Of a stretch of 64,000 nt of DNA, positions 28,206-36,305 are shown one piece after another. The position numbers and the translations under genes are program-made. This DNA comes from Ponticoccus litoralis (lineage in GTDB: Bacteria > Pseudomonadota > Alphaproteobacteria > Rhodobacterales > Rhodobacteraceae): the NCBI RefSeq assembly GCF_039769985.1, contig NZ_JBDNCH010000001.1, positions 1-64,000 on the forward strand, in the 5' to 3' direction. Numbering within the stretch: the stretch's first letter is position 1; every line of letters starts with the position of its first letter. Under the pieces are notes generated by a model that had not been told where the DNA came from, searched no databases, and saw only the letters and a program-made list of their open reading frames with translations.

Positions 28206-29384
28206 ATGGCGCATAATGCCGCCGAACTCATCGAAACGCCGCTCCTTGACGGTGACCTCCTGCGCCAGACCGCGATCCGTGAGATCCGCGCCCAGATCGT
28301 GACGCTTCCCAGCGTCCGCGCGCATCGGTTGTCGAATACCGAATTCTCTCACCGGGAGTTCGTGCTGGTGCGCGTGCGGCTGGCCAACGGCATCGAGGGG
28401 ATCGGCGAGGCGGCGGTGCTGGGCGGACCGCGTTGGGCCGAGGAATCGGTGGAATCCATTCAGGCGGCGGTGACCCGCTACCTTGCCCCGGCCCTGCTGG
28501 ACTGCCCCGCTGCCCGGCCCGCCGAGGCGGCGCTGCGCATGGCCAAGGCGGCCTTTCGCAACAACGCGGCCAAGGGCGCGGTCGAAACGGCGATCTACGA
28601 TGCGCTCGCGCAGACGCTGGACGTGCCCCTGACCCTGCTGTTCGGCGGCGCGCTGCGCGACCGCGTGCCGGTGCTCTGGGCGCTGGCCTCGGGCGATGCC
28701 GAGCAGGAGGTCGAAGAGGCGCGCGCCAAGCTGGCCGCCCGGGAACACCGTGACTTCAAGATCAAGCTGGGCTTCGCAAGCCCCGAGGACGACCTGCGCC
28801 GCCTGCGGAGACTGCGCGACGAGGTGCCGGAGATGCGCCGCCTGATCGTCGACGTGAACCAGGCCTGGAGCGAGGCCGATTGCCGCCGCTTCCTGCCCGC
28901 CCTGCAGGAACTGCGGGTCGACCTGATCGAACAGCCGCTGCCCGGCGACGATTTCGAGGGCATGGCGCGGGTCGCGGCGCAAAGCCCGATCCCGCTGATG
29001 GTCGACGAGGCCGCCTTTACCCACCGCGAGATCACCCGCGCCGGAACCATGGGCTGCGGCAGCGTCTATTCGCTGAAACTGGTCAAGAGCGGCGGGCTAA
29101 GGGCGCTGACACAGGCGGCACGGGTCGCGGAAAGCAGCGGCATGGAGCTGTACGGCGGCTGCCTTCTGGAAGGCTCGATCGGGGCGGCGGCGCATCTGGC
29201 GGTCTTTGCCACCCTGCCCCGCCTGCCCCAGGGATGCGAGCATTTCGGCCCGCGCCTGCATGTCTCGGAAATCGTGAAAGACCCGCTTGTGATCGAGGAT
29301 TTCCACCTGTGCGTGCCGCAGGGGCCGGGCCTCGGCGTGCATCTCGACGAAGACCGTTTGCGCGATGCCCTGCGACCCTCGTAG
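28206..29384 (+). CDS. muconate cycloisomerase-like enolase superfamily enzyme
   Basis: 392 aa, mandelate racemase/muconate lactonizing enzyme family. The capping domain is N-terminal (residues 30-150) and the barrel carries the catalytic residues: K-x-K in DFKIKLG, the metal ligands Asp in IVDVNQAW, Glu in DLIEQPLP and Asp in MVDEAAF, and the acid-base Lys in SLKLVKSGG. It should convert a cis,cis-muconate to a muconolactone after the dioxygenase. AAGGAG precedes the ATG at 28206. Some members of this family do other syn eliminations or racemisations, but the operon supports this role. Confidence 0.85.
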   Translation: MAHNAAELIETPLLDGDLLRQTAIREIRAQIVTLPSVRAHRLSNTEFSHREFVLVRVRLANGIEGIGEAAVLGGPRWAEESVESIQAAVTRYLAPALLDCPAARPAEAALRMAKAAFRNNAAKGAVETAIYDALAQTLDVPLTLLFGGALRDRVPVLWALASGDAEQEVEEARAKLAAREHRDFKIKLGFASPEDDLRRLRRLRDEVPEMRRLIVDVNQAWSEADCRRFLPALQELRVDLIEQPLPGDDFEGMARVAAQSPIPLMVDEAAFTHREITRAGTMGCGSVYSLKLVKSGGLRALTQAARVAESSGMELYGGCLLEGSIGAAAHLAVFATLPRLPQGCEHFGPRLHVSEIVKDPLVIEDFHLCVPQGPGLGVHLDEDRLRDALRPS

Positions 29385-29435
29385 GGCTTGTCCGGCGCCG
29401 GCGGAGCGCGGAAGATGACCGAAGGGGGGACGGCG

Positions 29436-30338
29436 ATGGACTTCAGGCGGTTGAGCTATTTCGTGGCCGTGGCCGAAGAGCTGCATTTTGGCCGCGCCGC
29501 GACGCGCCTTGGCATCGCCCAGCCGCCTCTCAGCCGTCAGATCGCGCAGCTCGAGGCCGGGCTGGGCGTGCTGCTGTTTGACCGCTCGCGCAGCCAGATC
29601 CGCCGCACCCGGGCCGGGGATGCCCTGCTCAAGCACGGTCGCAATATCCTCGATCAGGTCGAGCGTGCCGAAAGAGAGGTGCGCCGCATCGGAGAAGGCG
29701 CGGCGGGCCGCCTGCGCATCGCCTTTGTCGGCACCGCCAGCCACGGCGTCCTGCCCGAGTTGATCCGCGAGTTCCGCAATGCCTATCCCGACATCGAACT
29801 GGCGCTGTCGGCGATGAACAATGCCGAGCTGAAGACCGCCCTGATCGCGCGCCACATCGACGTGGCCATTGCCCGCCCGGCGCTGGAAGACGAAGAGATA
29901 CGCTGTTTTCCGCTGCACGAGGAACCGCTGATCCTTGCCGTTCCGGTCGAATCCGATCTGGCGCGCGCCGAACGGCTTCGTCTGGCCGACCTGAAACGCG
30001 AGACCTTCGTGCTCTACCCGCGCCGTCCGCGTCCCAGCTTTGCCGACAACATTCTCGACCTGTGCAAGAAAGAAGGCTTCATCCCCGCCAAGGAGGTCTT
30101 GGCGCAGGACTTCCAGACCGCGATCTCGCTGGTCTCGGTCGGCGTGGGACTCGCGCTGGTGCCGCGCTCGGTGTCATTGTCGCCGCGTCACGGCGTGGTC
30201 TACCGTGACTACGACGGGCACAATCCGGGCACGACGATCTCCCTTGCCATGAGGCAGGACAACCAGGGGGTGCACTCGCAGAACTTTGCGTCTCTGGCCA
30301 AGAACTTTGCCCGCAGGTTGAAGAAGGACGGAAGGTGA
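29436..30338 (+). CDS. LysR-family regulator, CatR/BenM-like
   Basis: 300 aa with start at MDFRRLSYFVAVAEELHFGR, preceded by GAAGGGGGG. The N-terminal winged helix has RAATRLGIAQPPLSRQIAQLE and the linker helix follows; the effector domain (residues 90-300) has the two-lobe periplasmic-binding fold. The RLSYFVAVAEE start and the length are typical of CatR/CbnR/BenM regulators of catechol pathways that respond to muconate. It follows the cycloisomerase in the same direction; no muconolactone isomerase gene follows. Confidence 0.87.
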   Translation: MDFRRLSYFVAVAEELHFGRAATRLGIAQPPLSRQIAQLEAGLGVLLFDRSRSQIRRTRAGDALLKHGRNILDQVERAEREVRRIGEGAAGRLRIAFVGTASHGVLPELIREFRNAYPDIELALSAMNNAELKTALIARHIDVAIARPALEDEEIRCFPLHEEPLILAVPVESDLARAERLRLADLKRETFVLYPRRPRPSFADNILDLCKKEGFIPAKEVLAQDFQTAISLVSVGVGLALVPRSVSLSPRHGVVYRDYDGHNPGTTISLAMRQDNQGVHSQNFASLAKNFARRLKKDGR

Positions 30339-30370
30339 GCGCCGGGACGGACCGACTCCACCCCGGCGCT
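30338..30370. terminator. convergent terminator
   Basis: AGCGCCGGG pairs with CCCGGCGCT between the LysR gene and the convergent BKACE gene. The loop is long (15 bases). Confidence 0.55.
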
Positions 30371-30386
30371 GCCTGAGGCTGTGCTT

Positions 30387-31229
30387 TCAGGCCATGACCG
30401 CCTGCGGCAGGCCAAGTATGGCGCGGGTCTGGGCCGGGGTGGCCGCAGGTCGCCCGTGCCGGGCACAGAGCGCCGCCGCCCGCGACACCAGCGCCGCATT
30501 GGAGGGCGCCAGCGTGGTCCGGTCCAGCCGCACGTTGTCTTCCAGACCCGTGCGCACATGCCCCCCGGCCCGGATCGCCCAGTCGTTCAGCTCGATCTGG
30601 TGCCGTCCGATCCCGGCGGCGCACCACGGCGCATCCGGGCCGAACAGGCGGTGCATCGTCTGCACGTAATAGTCAAAGACCGCCCGGTCGGCAGGCATGG
30701 CGTTCTGCACGCCCATCACGAACTGCACGTAGGGCCGATCGCGCAGGCGACCGTCCTGCCACATGCGATGCGCCATCAGGATATGCGACAGGTCGAAGGC
30801 CTCGATTTCGGGGCGCACCCCATGCGCGGCCATCTCTGCCGCCAGCCAGTCGACCAGCGCGGGCGGGTTCTGATAGACCCGGGTGGGGAAATTGTTCGAA
30901 CCTACCGACAGCGAGGCCATGTCCGGCCTCAGCGACACCATCCCGCCCCGCTCTTTGCCCGCCCCCGATCGGCCACCGGTCGAGAACTGGATCAGGATGT
31001 CCGGGCAATGCCTGCGCAGGCCTTCCAGCAGGCGCGCGAAACGCTCGGGGTCGGAACTTGGGCTGCCGTCGGGGTTGCGCACATGGGCGTGCACGATGCT
31101 GGCCCCCGCCTCATGGGCCGCCTGCGTGCTTTCCACCTGCTCTTCAACCGAGACAGGCACCGCCGGATTGTCGGATTTCTGCGGCAGCGAGCCGGTGATG
31201 GCCACGCAGATGATGCAGGGGCTGGTCAT
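30387..31229 (-). CDS. beta-keto acid cleavage enzyme (BKACE, DUF849)
   Basis: 280 aa TIM-barrel zinc enzyme. BKACE proteins condense a beta-keto acid with acetyl-CoA to give acetoacetate and an acyl-CoA. The zinc ligands are the HxH of SIVHAHVRNPDG (His47, His49), and a Glu in PEIEAFDLSHI is the family partner; VQFVMGVQNAMPAD and ELNDWAIRAGGHVRTGLEDN are later family segments. It is the last gene of a three-gene operon (ATGA overlap with the hydrolase) that converges on the dioxygenase operon. In this context 3-oxoadipate would be a sensible beta-keto substrate, giving succinyl-CoA and acetoacetate; that is inference. Confidence 0.85.
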   Translation of the reverse strand: MTSPCIICVAITGSLPQKSDNPAVPVSVEEQVESTQAAHEAGASIVHAHVRNPDGSPSSDPERFARLLEGLRRHCPDILIQFSTGGRSGAGKERGGMVSLRPDMASLSVGSNNFPTRVYQNPPALVDWLAAEMAAHGVRPEIEAFDLSHILMAHRMWQDGRLRDRPYVQFVMGVQNAMPADRAVFDYYVQTMHRLFGPDAPWCAAGIGRHQIELNDWAIRAGGHVRTGLEDNVRLDRTTLAPSNAALVSRAAALCARHGRPAATPAQTRAILGLPQAVMA

Positions 31230-32083
31230 GCAGCCACCCCCTGCCCCGCCCTCATCCGCGCGAGGGCGTCGATGAAGAAGGGCCGGAACCCCTCGGGATG
31301 CTCGCTCATCGGGAAATGGCCCAGCTCATCCATGACCGCGCAGGTCGCCCCCGGGATCGCCGCGGCGGTGCGCTCCGTGTCTGCCGGTGTGCAGGTCAGG
31401 TCATAGGCGCCCACCAGCAGATGCACCGGGGTCCGGGTCGTGTCGATCCGATCCAGCCGTCCGATCAGGCTGTCGTCGCGGGTGTAAAAGCTCAGGTCGC
31501 CGCGAAAGACACCGGGGCCGCTGGCCATGAACATCCACAGCGTCGCCCAGCGATCACGCTCTGGCGCATGGGGCGAGATATTCGCCGAGACCAGCGCCGC
31601 CCCCATCTGCCCGCCATGCGCATCGGGCCGGTCGAACCAGTCGATGTCGTACCAGGCGGACTGGAAATCCGAAGCTTCGATGGCGATGAACCCGGAAAAC
31701 CGATCCGGGTGCAGCGCCGCCAGCTGCAAGGCGATCCGTCCCCCCATGGAACAACCGGCGAGCACAGGCCGCTCCAGCCCGAGCGCCTCGCAGACCGCAA
31801 GAACCGTGGCGATATAGGTCTCGGTGGTCAGCAGGTACTCTTCGCGCTCGAAGCCCTCGGGCGGCAGCGACTTGCCGTGCCAGGGCAGGTCGAAGGCGAT
31901 CAGCCGGTGGCCCTCGGTCACGGCGGCATCGTTCATCAGGTGCCGCCATTGCCGGGTATCCGCGCCCGCCGTGTGCAGGCACAGGACCGGGCGGCCCGCG
32001 CCCGCCTCTTCGAAATAGATCCGCTGCCTGCGGCCTTCGATCTCGACCGTCGCGTAGCGCCCGGTGATGGGTTCGATGCTCAT
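31226..32083 (-). CDS. alpha/beta hydrolase, 3-oxoadipate enol-lactonase-like
   Basis: 285 aa. Nucleophile elbow GCSMGG (catalytic Ser near residue 112), oxyanion loop LCLHTAGAD and a C-terminal GHFPMSEHPEGF with the catalytic His; the acid is likely in LLVGAYDLTCTP. Enol-lactonases such as PcaD/CatD have this organisation. Both ends overlap neighbours by ATGA, so the operon 32454-30387 is tightly coupled. Together with the intradiol dioxygenase and cycloisomerase a lactone hydrolase is exactly what the pathway needs, but other ester substrates are possible. Confidence 0.8.
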   Translation of the reverse strand: MSIEPITGRYATVEIEGRRQRIYFEEAGAGRPVLCLHTAGADTRQWRHLMNDAAVTEGHRLIAFDLPWHGKSLPPEGFEREEYLLTTETYIATVLAVCEALGLERPVLAGCSMGGRIALQLAALHPDRFSGFIAIEASDFQSAWYDIDWFDRPDAHGGQMGAALVSANISPHAPERDRWATLWMFMASGPGVFRGDLSFYTRDDSLIGRLDRIDTTRTPVHLLVGAYDLTCTPADTERTAAAIPGATCAVMDELGHFPMSEHPEGFRPFFIDALARMRAGQGVAA

Positions 32084-32454
32084 GCCCGTGCCTCCCCACG
32101 CCCGAGGGCGAGAAATTCCTTGAAGAACCGCAGGTTCTTGACAAGGCTCAGGATATCGCCGTCGATGCGCGCCCGCTCGATCTTGACCAGGCCGAAGAGG
32201 TCATGGAACCCGGGCGCGGGCCGGGCCGTCCAGAAGGCCCGCAGCGCCTCGGCATCGGTCCTTATAGCGAAGCGCCAGGCGATCTTGCGGCTGGGTCCGG
32301 TTTCCACGCGGGCCAGTGCGCCCTTCTCGAAATGCAGGTAGTATTCCGCCTCGTCCACCTGCAGCAGGACCGTATCCGAGAAGAGCCGCCCCAGCCTGAC
32401 AAGATGCGGGGTCCGGCCCAGCTCTTGCCGCATCGCTTCGATTGTTTCGAGCAC
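32080..32454 (-). CDS. small conserved protein of unknown function (SCP2-like guess)
   Basis: 124 aa. GTG at 32454 is preferred because AGGGAG lies 6 bases before it and the upstream extension has no family character. The protein is alpha/beta, with EAEYYLHFEKGALARVE in the middle resembling the SCP2 sterol-carrier fold, and a Leu-rich C-terminal helix (LVKNLRFFKEFLAL). No catalytic motif is recognised. It heads the operon with the hydrolase and BKACE (ATGA overlap), so it may be an accessory or substrate-binding protein. It does not look like muconolactone isomerase (CatC). Confidence 0.6.
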   Translation of the reverse strand: MLETIEAMRQELGRTPHLVRLGRLFSDTVLLQVDEAEYYLHFEKGALARVETGPSRKIAWRFAIRTDAEALRAFWTARPAPGFHDLFGLVKIERARIDGDILSLVKNLRFFKEFLALGRGEARA

Positions 32455-32828
32455 ATCAAACTCCCTGATTGGTCCGGCAGCATGATCGCTTCCGGAGGCG
32501 CGCCCGACAATGCTGCGCCCGGTATCGCGCGATACCGTGGCGTTTGCCCTTCGGGGGACCGGGGCGCTGTCTTGGCGATGAAGGCAGGGGACTTTCCGCG
32601 CGCGCCGCCCCCCGGCCCGGAGCACCCGCAAGACTTGCCGCCTGCCCCGGTGTCCGGTTCAGGCGCCCCCCCGTGACCGTCCGCTCACAGCGTCCGTTCA
32701 CAGCGTCGGGGGCGGCCCCAAGGCCCAAGCCCCTGCCGCTCTCTGCCCCCTTTGCACGGCCCATGGCGACACGCCCCCTTTGGCCGAGGGCGTTTGACAG
32801 GGTCGCGGCGGCTTGCTAGCTAAAGCCC
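32455..32828. other. intergenic region between the aromatic and thiamin operons
   Basis: About 370 bases with no supported gene. It carries the promoters for the divergent small-protein operon and for the riboswitch-controlled thiamin operon. Confidence 0.5.
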
Positions 32829-32920
32829 GAACCGTTGGGGTGCCTTGCAAAAGGCTGAGAGGCGCGGCTGCGCTAACCCATCGAACCTGATCCGGGCAAT
32901 TCCGGCGGAGGGAACGGTCT
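32829..32920 (+). promoter_or_regulatory. TPP (thiamin pyrophosphate) riboswitch
   Basis: The THI-box consensus is complete: TTGGGGTGCC, GGCTGAGAG in the pyrimidine-sensing arm, AACCTGATCCGGG in the pyrophosphate arm and the closing GGAGGGAACGGT. The P1 stem pairs ACCGTT (32831-32836) with AACGGT at the 3' end. It sits 55 bases before thiD and should shut the operon off when TPP is plentiful. Confidence 0.95.
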
Positions 32921-32974
32921 TTGCGCAAGCTGGCAGTTTTCACACGCGGTGCCCCTTTGTAAGAGGCATCTGCC

Positions 32975-33790
32975 ATGGCGCATATCGCACTGACGATCGC
33001 GGGGTCCGACAGCGGCGGCGGGGCTGGCATTCAGGCCGACCTGAAGGCGATGTCGGCGCTTGGGGTCTACGGCGCCTCGGTCCTCACCGCCGTCACCGCG
33101 CAGAACACCCGGGCCGTCACCGCCGTACACGGCATCCCGGTAGAGGTGATCGCGGCGCAGATCGCGGCGGTGCTGGGCGATCTCGATGTCCGGGCGATCA
33201 AGATCGGCATGCTGGCCCTGCCGGAGATCATTCACTGCGTGGCCGAAGGGCTGAAGGGCTACGCCGGTCCGGTGGTGCTGGACCCGGTGATGATCGCCAA
33301 ATCGGGCGACGCGCTCTTGTCGCCCGAGGCGGTCGCGACCCTGACAGAGACCCTGTTGCCCCGCGCGCATCTGCTGACCCCCAACCTGCCCGAGGCGGCC
33401 CGCCTGCTTGGCCTTCCGGTCGCGCGCGGCAAGGACGAGATGATCGCACAGGGGCGCGCGCTTTGCGGGCTTGGCGCGCAGGCGGTGCTGATGAAGGGCG
33501 GCCATGCCGAGGGCGATCTCTGCCGCGATATTCTGGTCGCGCCGGATGGCGTGCTGGCCGAATACACGGCGCCGCGCATCCACACCGGGAACACCCATGG
33601 CACGGGCTGCACCCTGTCGTCTGCGATTGCCGCCGGTCTGGCCAAGGGGCTGGCGCTGACAGAGGCCGTGCAGGAGGCGCATGGCTATCTGCAAGCGGCC
33701 ATTGCCGCCGCGGACCGGCTTGGGGTCGGCTCCGGCCACGGGCCGGTGCATCACTTCCACCCCTTCTGGCCCGCATCGGATAACCTGTGA
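32975..33790 (+). CDS. thiD: hydroxymethylpyrimidine / phosphomethylpyrimidine kinase
   Basis: 271 aa ribokinase-fold enzyme that phosphorylates HMP twice to HMP-PP. Typical segments are TIAGSDSGGGAGIQADLKA at the N-terminus, LDPVMIAKSGDALL in the middle and the anion-hole motif THGTGCTLSSAIAAGLAKG. It is the first gene behind the TPP riboswitch, and its stop overlaps the GTG of thiO. In this operon it would act on HMP made by TenA from salvaged pyrimidines as well as on any de novo pyrimidine. Confidence 0.95.
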   Translation: MAHIALTIAGSDSGGGAGIQADLKAMSALGVYGASVLTAVTAQNTRAVTAVHGIPVEVIAAQIAAVLGDLDVRAIKIGMLALPEIIHCVAEGLKGYAGPVVLDPVMIAKSGDALLSPEAVATLTETLLPRAHLLTPNLPEAARLLGLPVARGKDEMIAQGRALCGLGAQAVLMKGGHAEGDLCRDILVAPDGVLAEYTAPRIHTGNTHGTGCTLSSAIAAGLAKGLALTEAVQEAHGYLQAAIAAADRLGVGSGHGPVHHFHPFWPASDNL

Positions 33791-34761
33791 AAACATGGTC
33801 GGTCATAGGCGCGGGCGTCGCGGGGCTGACCGTCGCGACCGAACTGGTCCGGCGCGGGGCCCGAGTGCAGATTTTCGACCCCGCCGGACCGCCGGGGCCG
33901 CATGGCTGTTCGTGGTGGGCGGGCGGCATGCTTGCGCCGTGGTGCGAATACGAGAACGCCGAAGAGCCGGTCCTGCGGCTGGGCCAGAAGGCCATCGGAT
34001 GGTGGGCCGACAGGGTCGGGGTGGAGCGCCGGGGCACGCTGGTCGTGGCCGCGCGCCGCGACCTGCCCGACCTGCGCCGCTTTGCCCGGCGCACCGAGAA
34101 TTTCGCAGAGGTCACTGCGGAAATCGCAGAGCTTGAGCCGGATTTGCCGGGCTTCCCGCAGGGCCTGTTTTTCGAGGCTGAGGCGCATCTGAACCCGCGC
34201 CCTGCGCTGGAGGCCCTGTTTGCCGCGCTGCGCGCACAGGGCGTGGCCTTCCACCAGACGACCGCGCCGGAGGGCCTGCAAGACGTGATCGATTGCCGGG
34301 GCCTCGCGGCGCGCGACCAGCTGACCGACCTGCGCGGGGTCAAGGGCGAGATGCTGATCATCCGCTGCCCGGGCGTGACTCTGACCCGTCCGGTCCGGCT
34401 GCTGCACCCCCGGATCCCGCTTTACGTCGTGCCCCGGGGCGACGGGGTCTACATGCTGGGCGCGACGATGATCGAGAGCGAGGACAGGGGCCGGATCACC
34501 GCCCGCTCGATGCTGGAACTGCTGAGCGCCGCCTACGCGCTGAACCCCGCCTTCGGCGAGGCCGAGGTGCTGGAAATCGGCGTCGATCTGCGCCCCGCCT
34601 TCCCCGACAACCTGCCGCGCATCCGCAGGCGCGGAGGCACGATCTTTGCCAATGGCCTCTACCGCCATGGCTACCTTCTGGCGCCCGCGCTGGCGCAGGG
34701 GGTCGCGGATCTTGCGCTGAACGACACACATTCGGAGTTGGTCGATGAAGATAGTGCTTAA
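33787..34761 (+). CDS. thiO: glycine oxidase ThiO
   Basis: 324 aa FAD amine oxidase (D-amino acid oxidase fold) that makes dehydroglycine for thiazole synthesis. The dinucleotide motif is VIGAGVAGLTVATELV at residues 6-21; GCSWWAGGMLAPWCEYE follows and the C-terminal FANGLYRHGYLLAPALAQG binds FAD. The start is GTG overlapping the thiD stop, and the end overlaps thiS by 17 bases. Use of ThiO rather than ThiH marks an aerobic thiamin pathway. Confidence 0.93.
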   Translation: MKTWSVIGAGVAGLTVATELVRRGARVQIFDPAGPPGPHGCSWWAGGMLAPWCEYENAEEPVLRLGQKAIGWWADRVGVERRGTLVVAARRDLPDLRRFARRTENFAEVTAEIAELEPDLPGFPQGLFFEAEAHLNPRPALEALFAALRAQGVAFHQTTAPEGLQDVIDCRGLAARDQLTDLRGVKGEMLIIRCPGVTLTRPVRLLHPRIPLYVVPRGDGVYMLGATMIESEDRGRITARSMLELLSAAYALNPAFGEAEVLEIGVDLRPAFPDNLPRIRRRGGTIFANGLYRHGYLLAPALAQGVADLALNDTHSELVDEDSA

Positions 34762-34939
34762 CGGAACACCGCGGGAGGTCGCGGCGGAAACGCTCGCGGA
34801 TCTTCTGAGCGAATGCGGAATGTCCGGGCGCGTCGCCACGGCGGTGAACGAGGCCTTCGTGCCCGCCACCCTGCGCGCCGCGACGCCGCTGCACGACGGC
34901 GACCGCATCGAGGTCGTCGCGCCGATGCAGGGGGGCTGA
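34745..34939 (+). CDS. thiS: sulfur carrier protein ThiS
   Basis: 64 aa ubiquitin-fold carrier. It ends in Gly-Gly (MQGG), the site of adenylation by ThiF and thiocarboxylate formation. ALHDGDRIEVVAP-like LHDGDRIEVVAPMQ precedes the tail. It overlaps the end of thiO and lies 2 bases before thiG. Confidence 0.95.
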   Translation: MKIVLNGTPREVAAETLADLLSECGMSGRVATAVNEAFVPATLRAATPLHDGDRIEVVAPMQGG

Positions 34940-34941
34940 GC

Positions 34942-35712
34942 ATGAAGGCGTTCTACGGCACAGAGCTGCCCAACCCCCTGATGCTGGGCACGGCGCAATA
35001 TCCCAGCCCCGCGATCCTGGCGCAGGCCTTTCGGGAAAGCGGCGCGGGGGTCGCGACCGTCTCGCTGCGCCGCGAGGGGGCGGGCGGCAGCGGGCAGGCC
35101 TTCTGGCAGATGATCCGTCACCTCGGCGTGCCTGTGCTGCCCAACACGGCGGGCTGCCACACGGTCAAGGAGGCGGTGACCACGGCGCAGATGGCGCGCG
35201 AGGTCTTTGACACACCGTGGATCAAGCTGGAACTGATCGGCCACACGGACAGCCTGCAGCCGGACGTCTTCCAACTGGTCGAGGCGGCCCGCATCCTGAC
35301 GGAGGACGGCTTTCAGGTGTTCCCCTACACCACCGAAGACCTGATCGTCGCGGAACGGCTGCTGACCGCCGGGTGCGAGGTGCTGATGCCATGGGGCGCG
35401 CCCATCGGCTCGGGCCGGGGGCTCAACAACGAATACGCCCTGCGCACCATGCGGGCCGAGTTTCCCGAGGTGCCGCTGGTCATCGACGCGGGCATCGGCC
35501 TGCCCAGCCACGCCGCCCGGGCGATGGAACTGGGTTTCGACGCCGTGCTGCTGAACACCGCCGTGGCCCGCGCGGGTGATCCCGTGGCCATGGCCCGCGC
35601 CATGATGCGCGCGGTCGAGGCGGGGCAACTGGCACATCGGGCCGACCCCATCGATGCCCGGGACATGGCCGAGGCCTCGACCCCCGTAGTCGGAAAGGCC
35701 TTTCTGTCATGA
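34942..35712 (+). CDS. thiG: thiazole synthase ThiG
   Basis: 256 aa TIM barrel. The Schiff-base lysine is in WIKLELIG (about residue 94), followed by FPYTTEDLIVAERL and the phosphate-binding segment MPWGAPIGSGRGLNN with VIDAGIGLPSHAA. It joins ThiS-thiocarboxylate, deoxyxylulose phosphate and dehydroglycine to the thiazole. I chose ATG 34942 because MKAFYGTELPNPLMLGTAQ is the true family start. Confidence 0.95.
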   Translation: MKAFYGTELPNPLMLGTAQYPSPAILAQAFRESGAGVATVSLRREGAGGSGQAFWQMIRHLGVPVLPNTAGCHTVKEAVTTAQMAREVFDTPWIKLELIGHTDSLQPDVFQLVEAARILTEDGFQVFPYTTEDLIVAERLLTAGCEVLMPWGAPIGSGRGLNNEYALRTMRAEFPEVPLVIDAGIGLPSHAARAMELGFDAVLLNTAVARAGDPVAMARAMMRAVEAGQLAHRADPIDARDMAEASTPVVGKAFLS

Positions 35713-36305
35713 CGCTCGACCGCTTCTACCCGATCTTCGACAGCGCCGACTGGTTGCGGCGGATGCTGCCCCTCGGGGTGAAACTCGTCCAGCTGCGGAT
35801 CAAGGACGCCGCGCCCGAAACCATCCGCGCCGAGATCGCCCTCTCGCGCGACCTCTGCCGCCAGCACGGCGCGGTTCTTGTGGTCAACGACCACTGGCAG
35901 GCGGCGCTGGATCTGGGCTGCGACTGGATCCATCTGGGGCAGGAGGATCTGGACGTGGCCGACCTGCCCGCCATCCGCAAGGCCGGGCTAAGGCTTGGGG
36001 TCTCGACCCATGACGACGACGAGTTGGAGCGGGTGCTGGCCATGGCGCCCGACTACGTGGCGCTCGGGCCGGTCTATCCGACCATCCTGAAGAAGATGAA
36101 ATGGCACCAGCAGGGTCTGCCCGGGGTCACCGAGTGGAAAGCCCGCGTGGGGGACACCCCGCTGGTCGGGATCGGCGGTATGTCGGTCGAGCGCGCGCCG
36201 GGCGTCTTCGATGCCGGGGCGGACATCGTCTCTGTCGTCACCGACATCACCCTGAACGCCGACCCCGAGGCGCGGGTGCGCGCATGGCTGGCGGTCACGC
36301 GATGA
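35709..36305 (+). CDS. thiE: thiamin phosphate synthase
   Basis: 198 aa TIM barrel that couples HMP-PP with thiazole phosphate. Family motifs are VKLVQLRIKD, VVNDHWQAALDLGCDWIHLGQEDLD in two strands, GVSTHDDDELERVLA and the phosphate loop VGIGGMSVERAPGVFDAGAD. Its ATG overlaps the thiG stop and its stop overlaps the thiF start. The sequence is somewhat short but complete. Confidence 0.93.
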   Translation: MTLDRFYPIFDSADWLRRMLPLGVKLVQLRIKDAAPETIRAEIALSRDLCRQHGAVLVVNDHWQAALDLGCDWIHLGQEDLDVADLPAIRKAGLRLGVSTHDDDELERVLAMAPDYVALGPVYPTILKKMKWHQQGLPGVTEWKARVGDTPLVGIGGMSVERAPGVFDAGADIVSVVTDITLNADPEARVRAWLAVTR

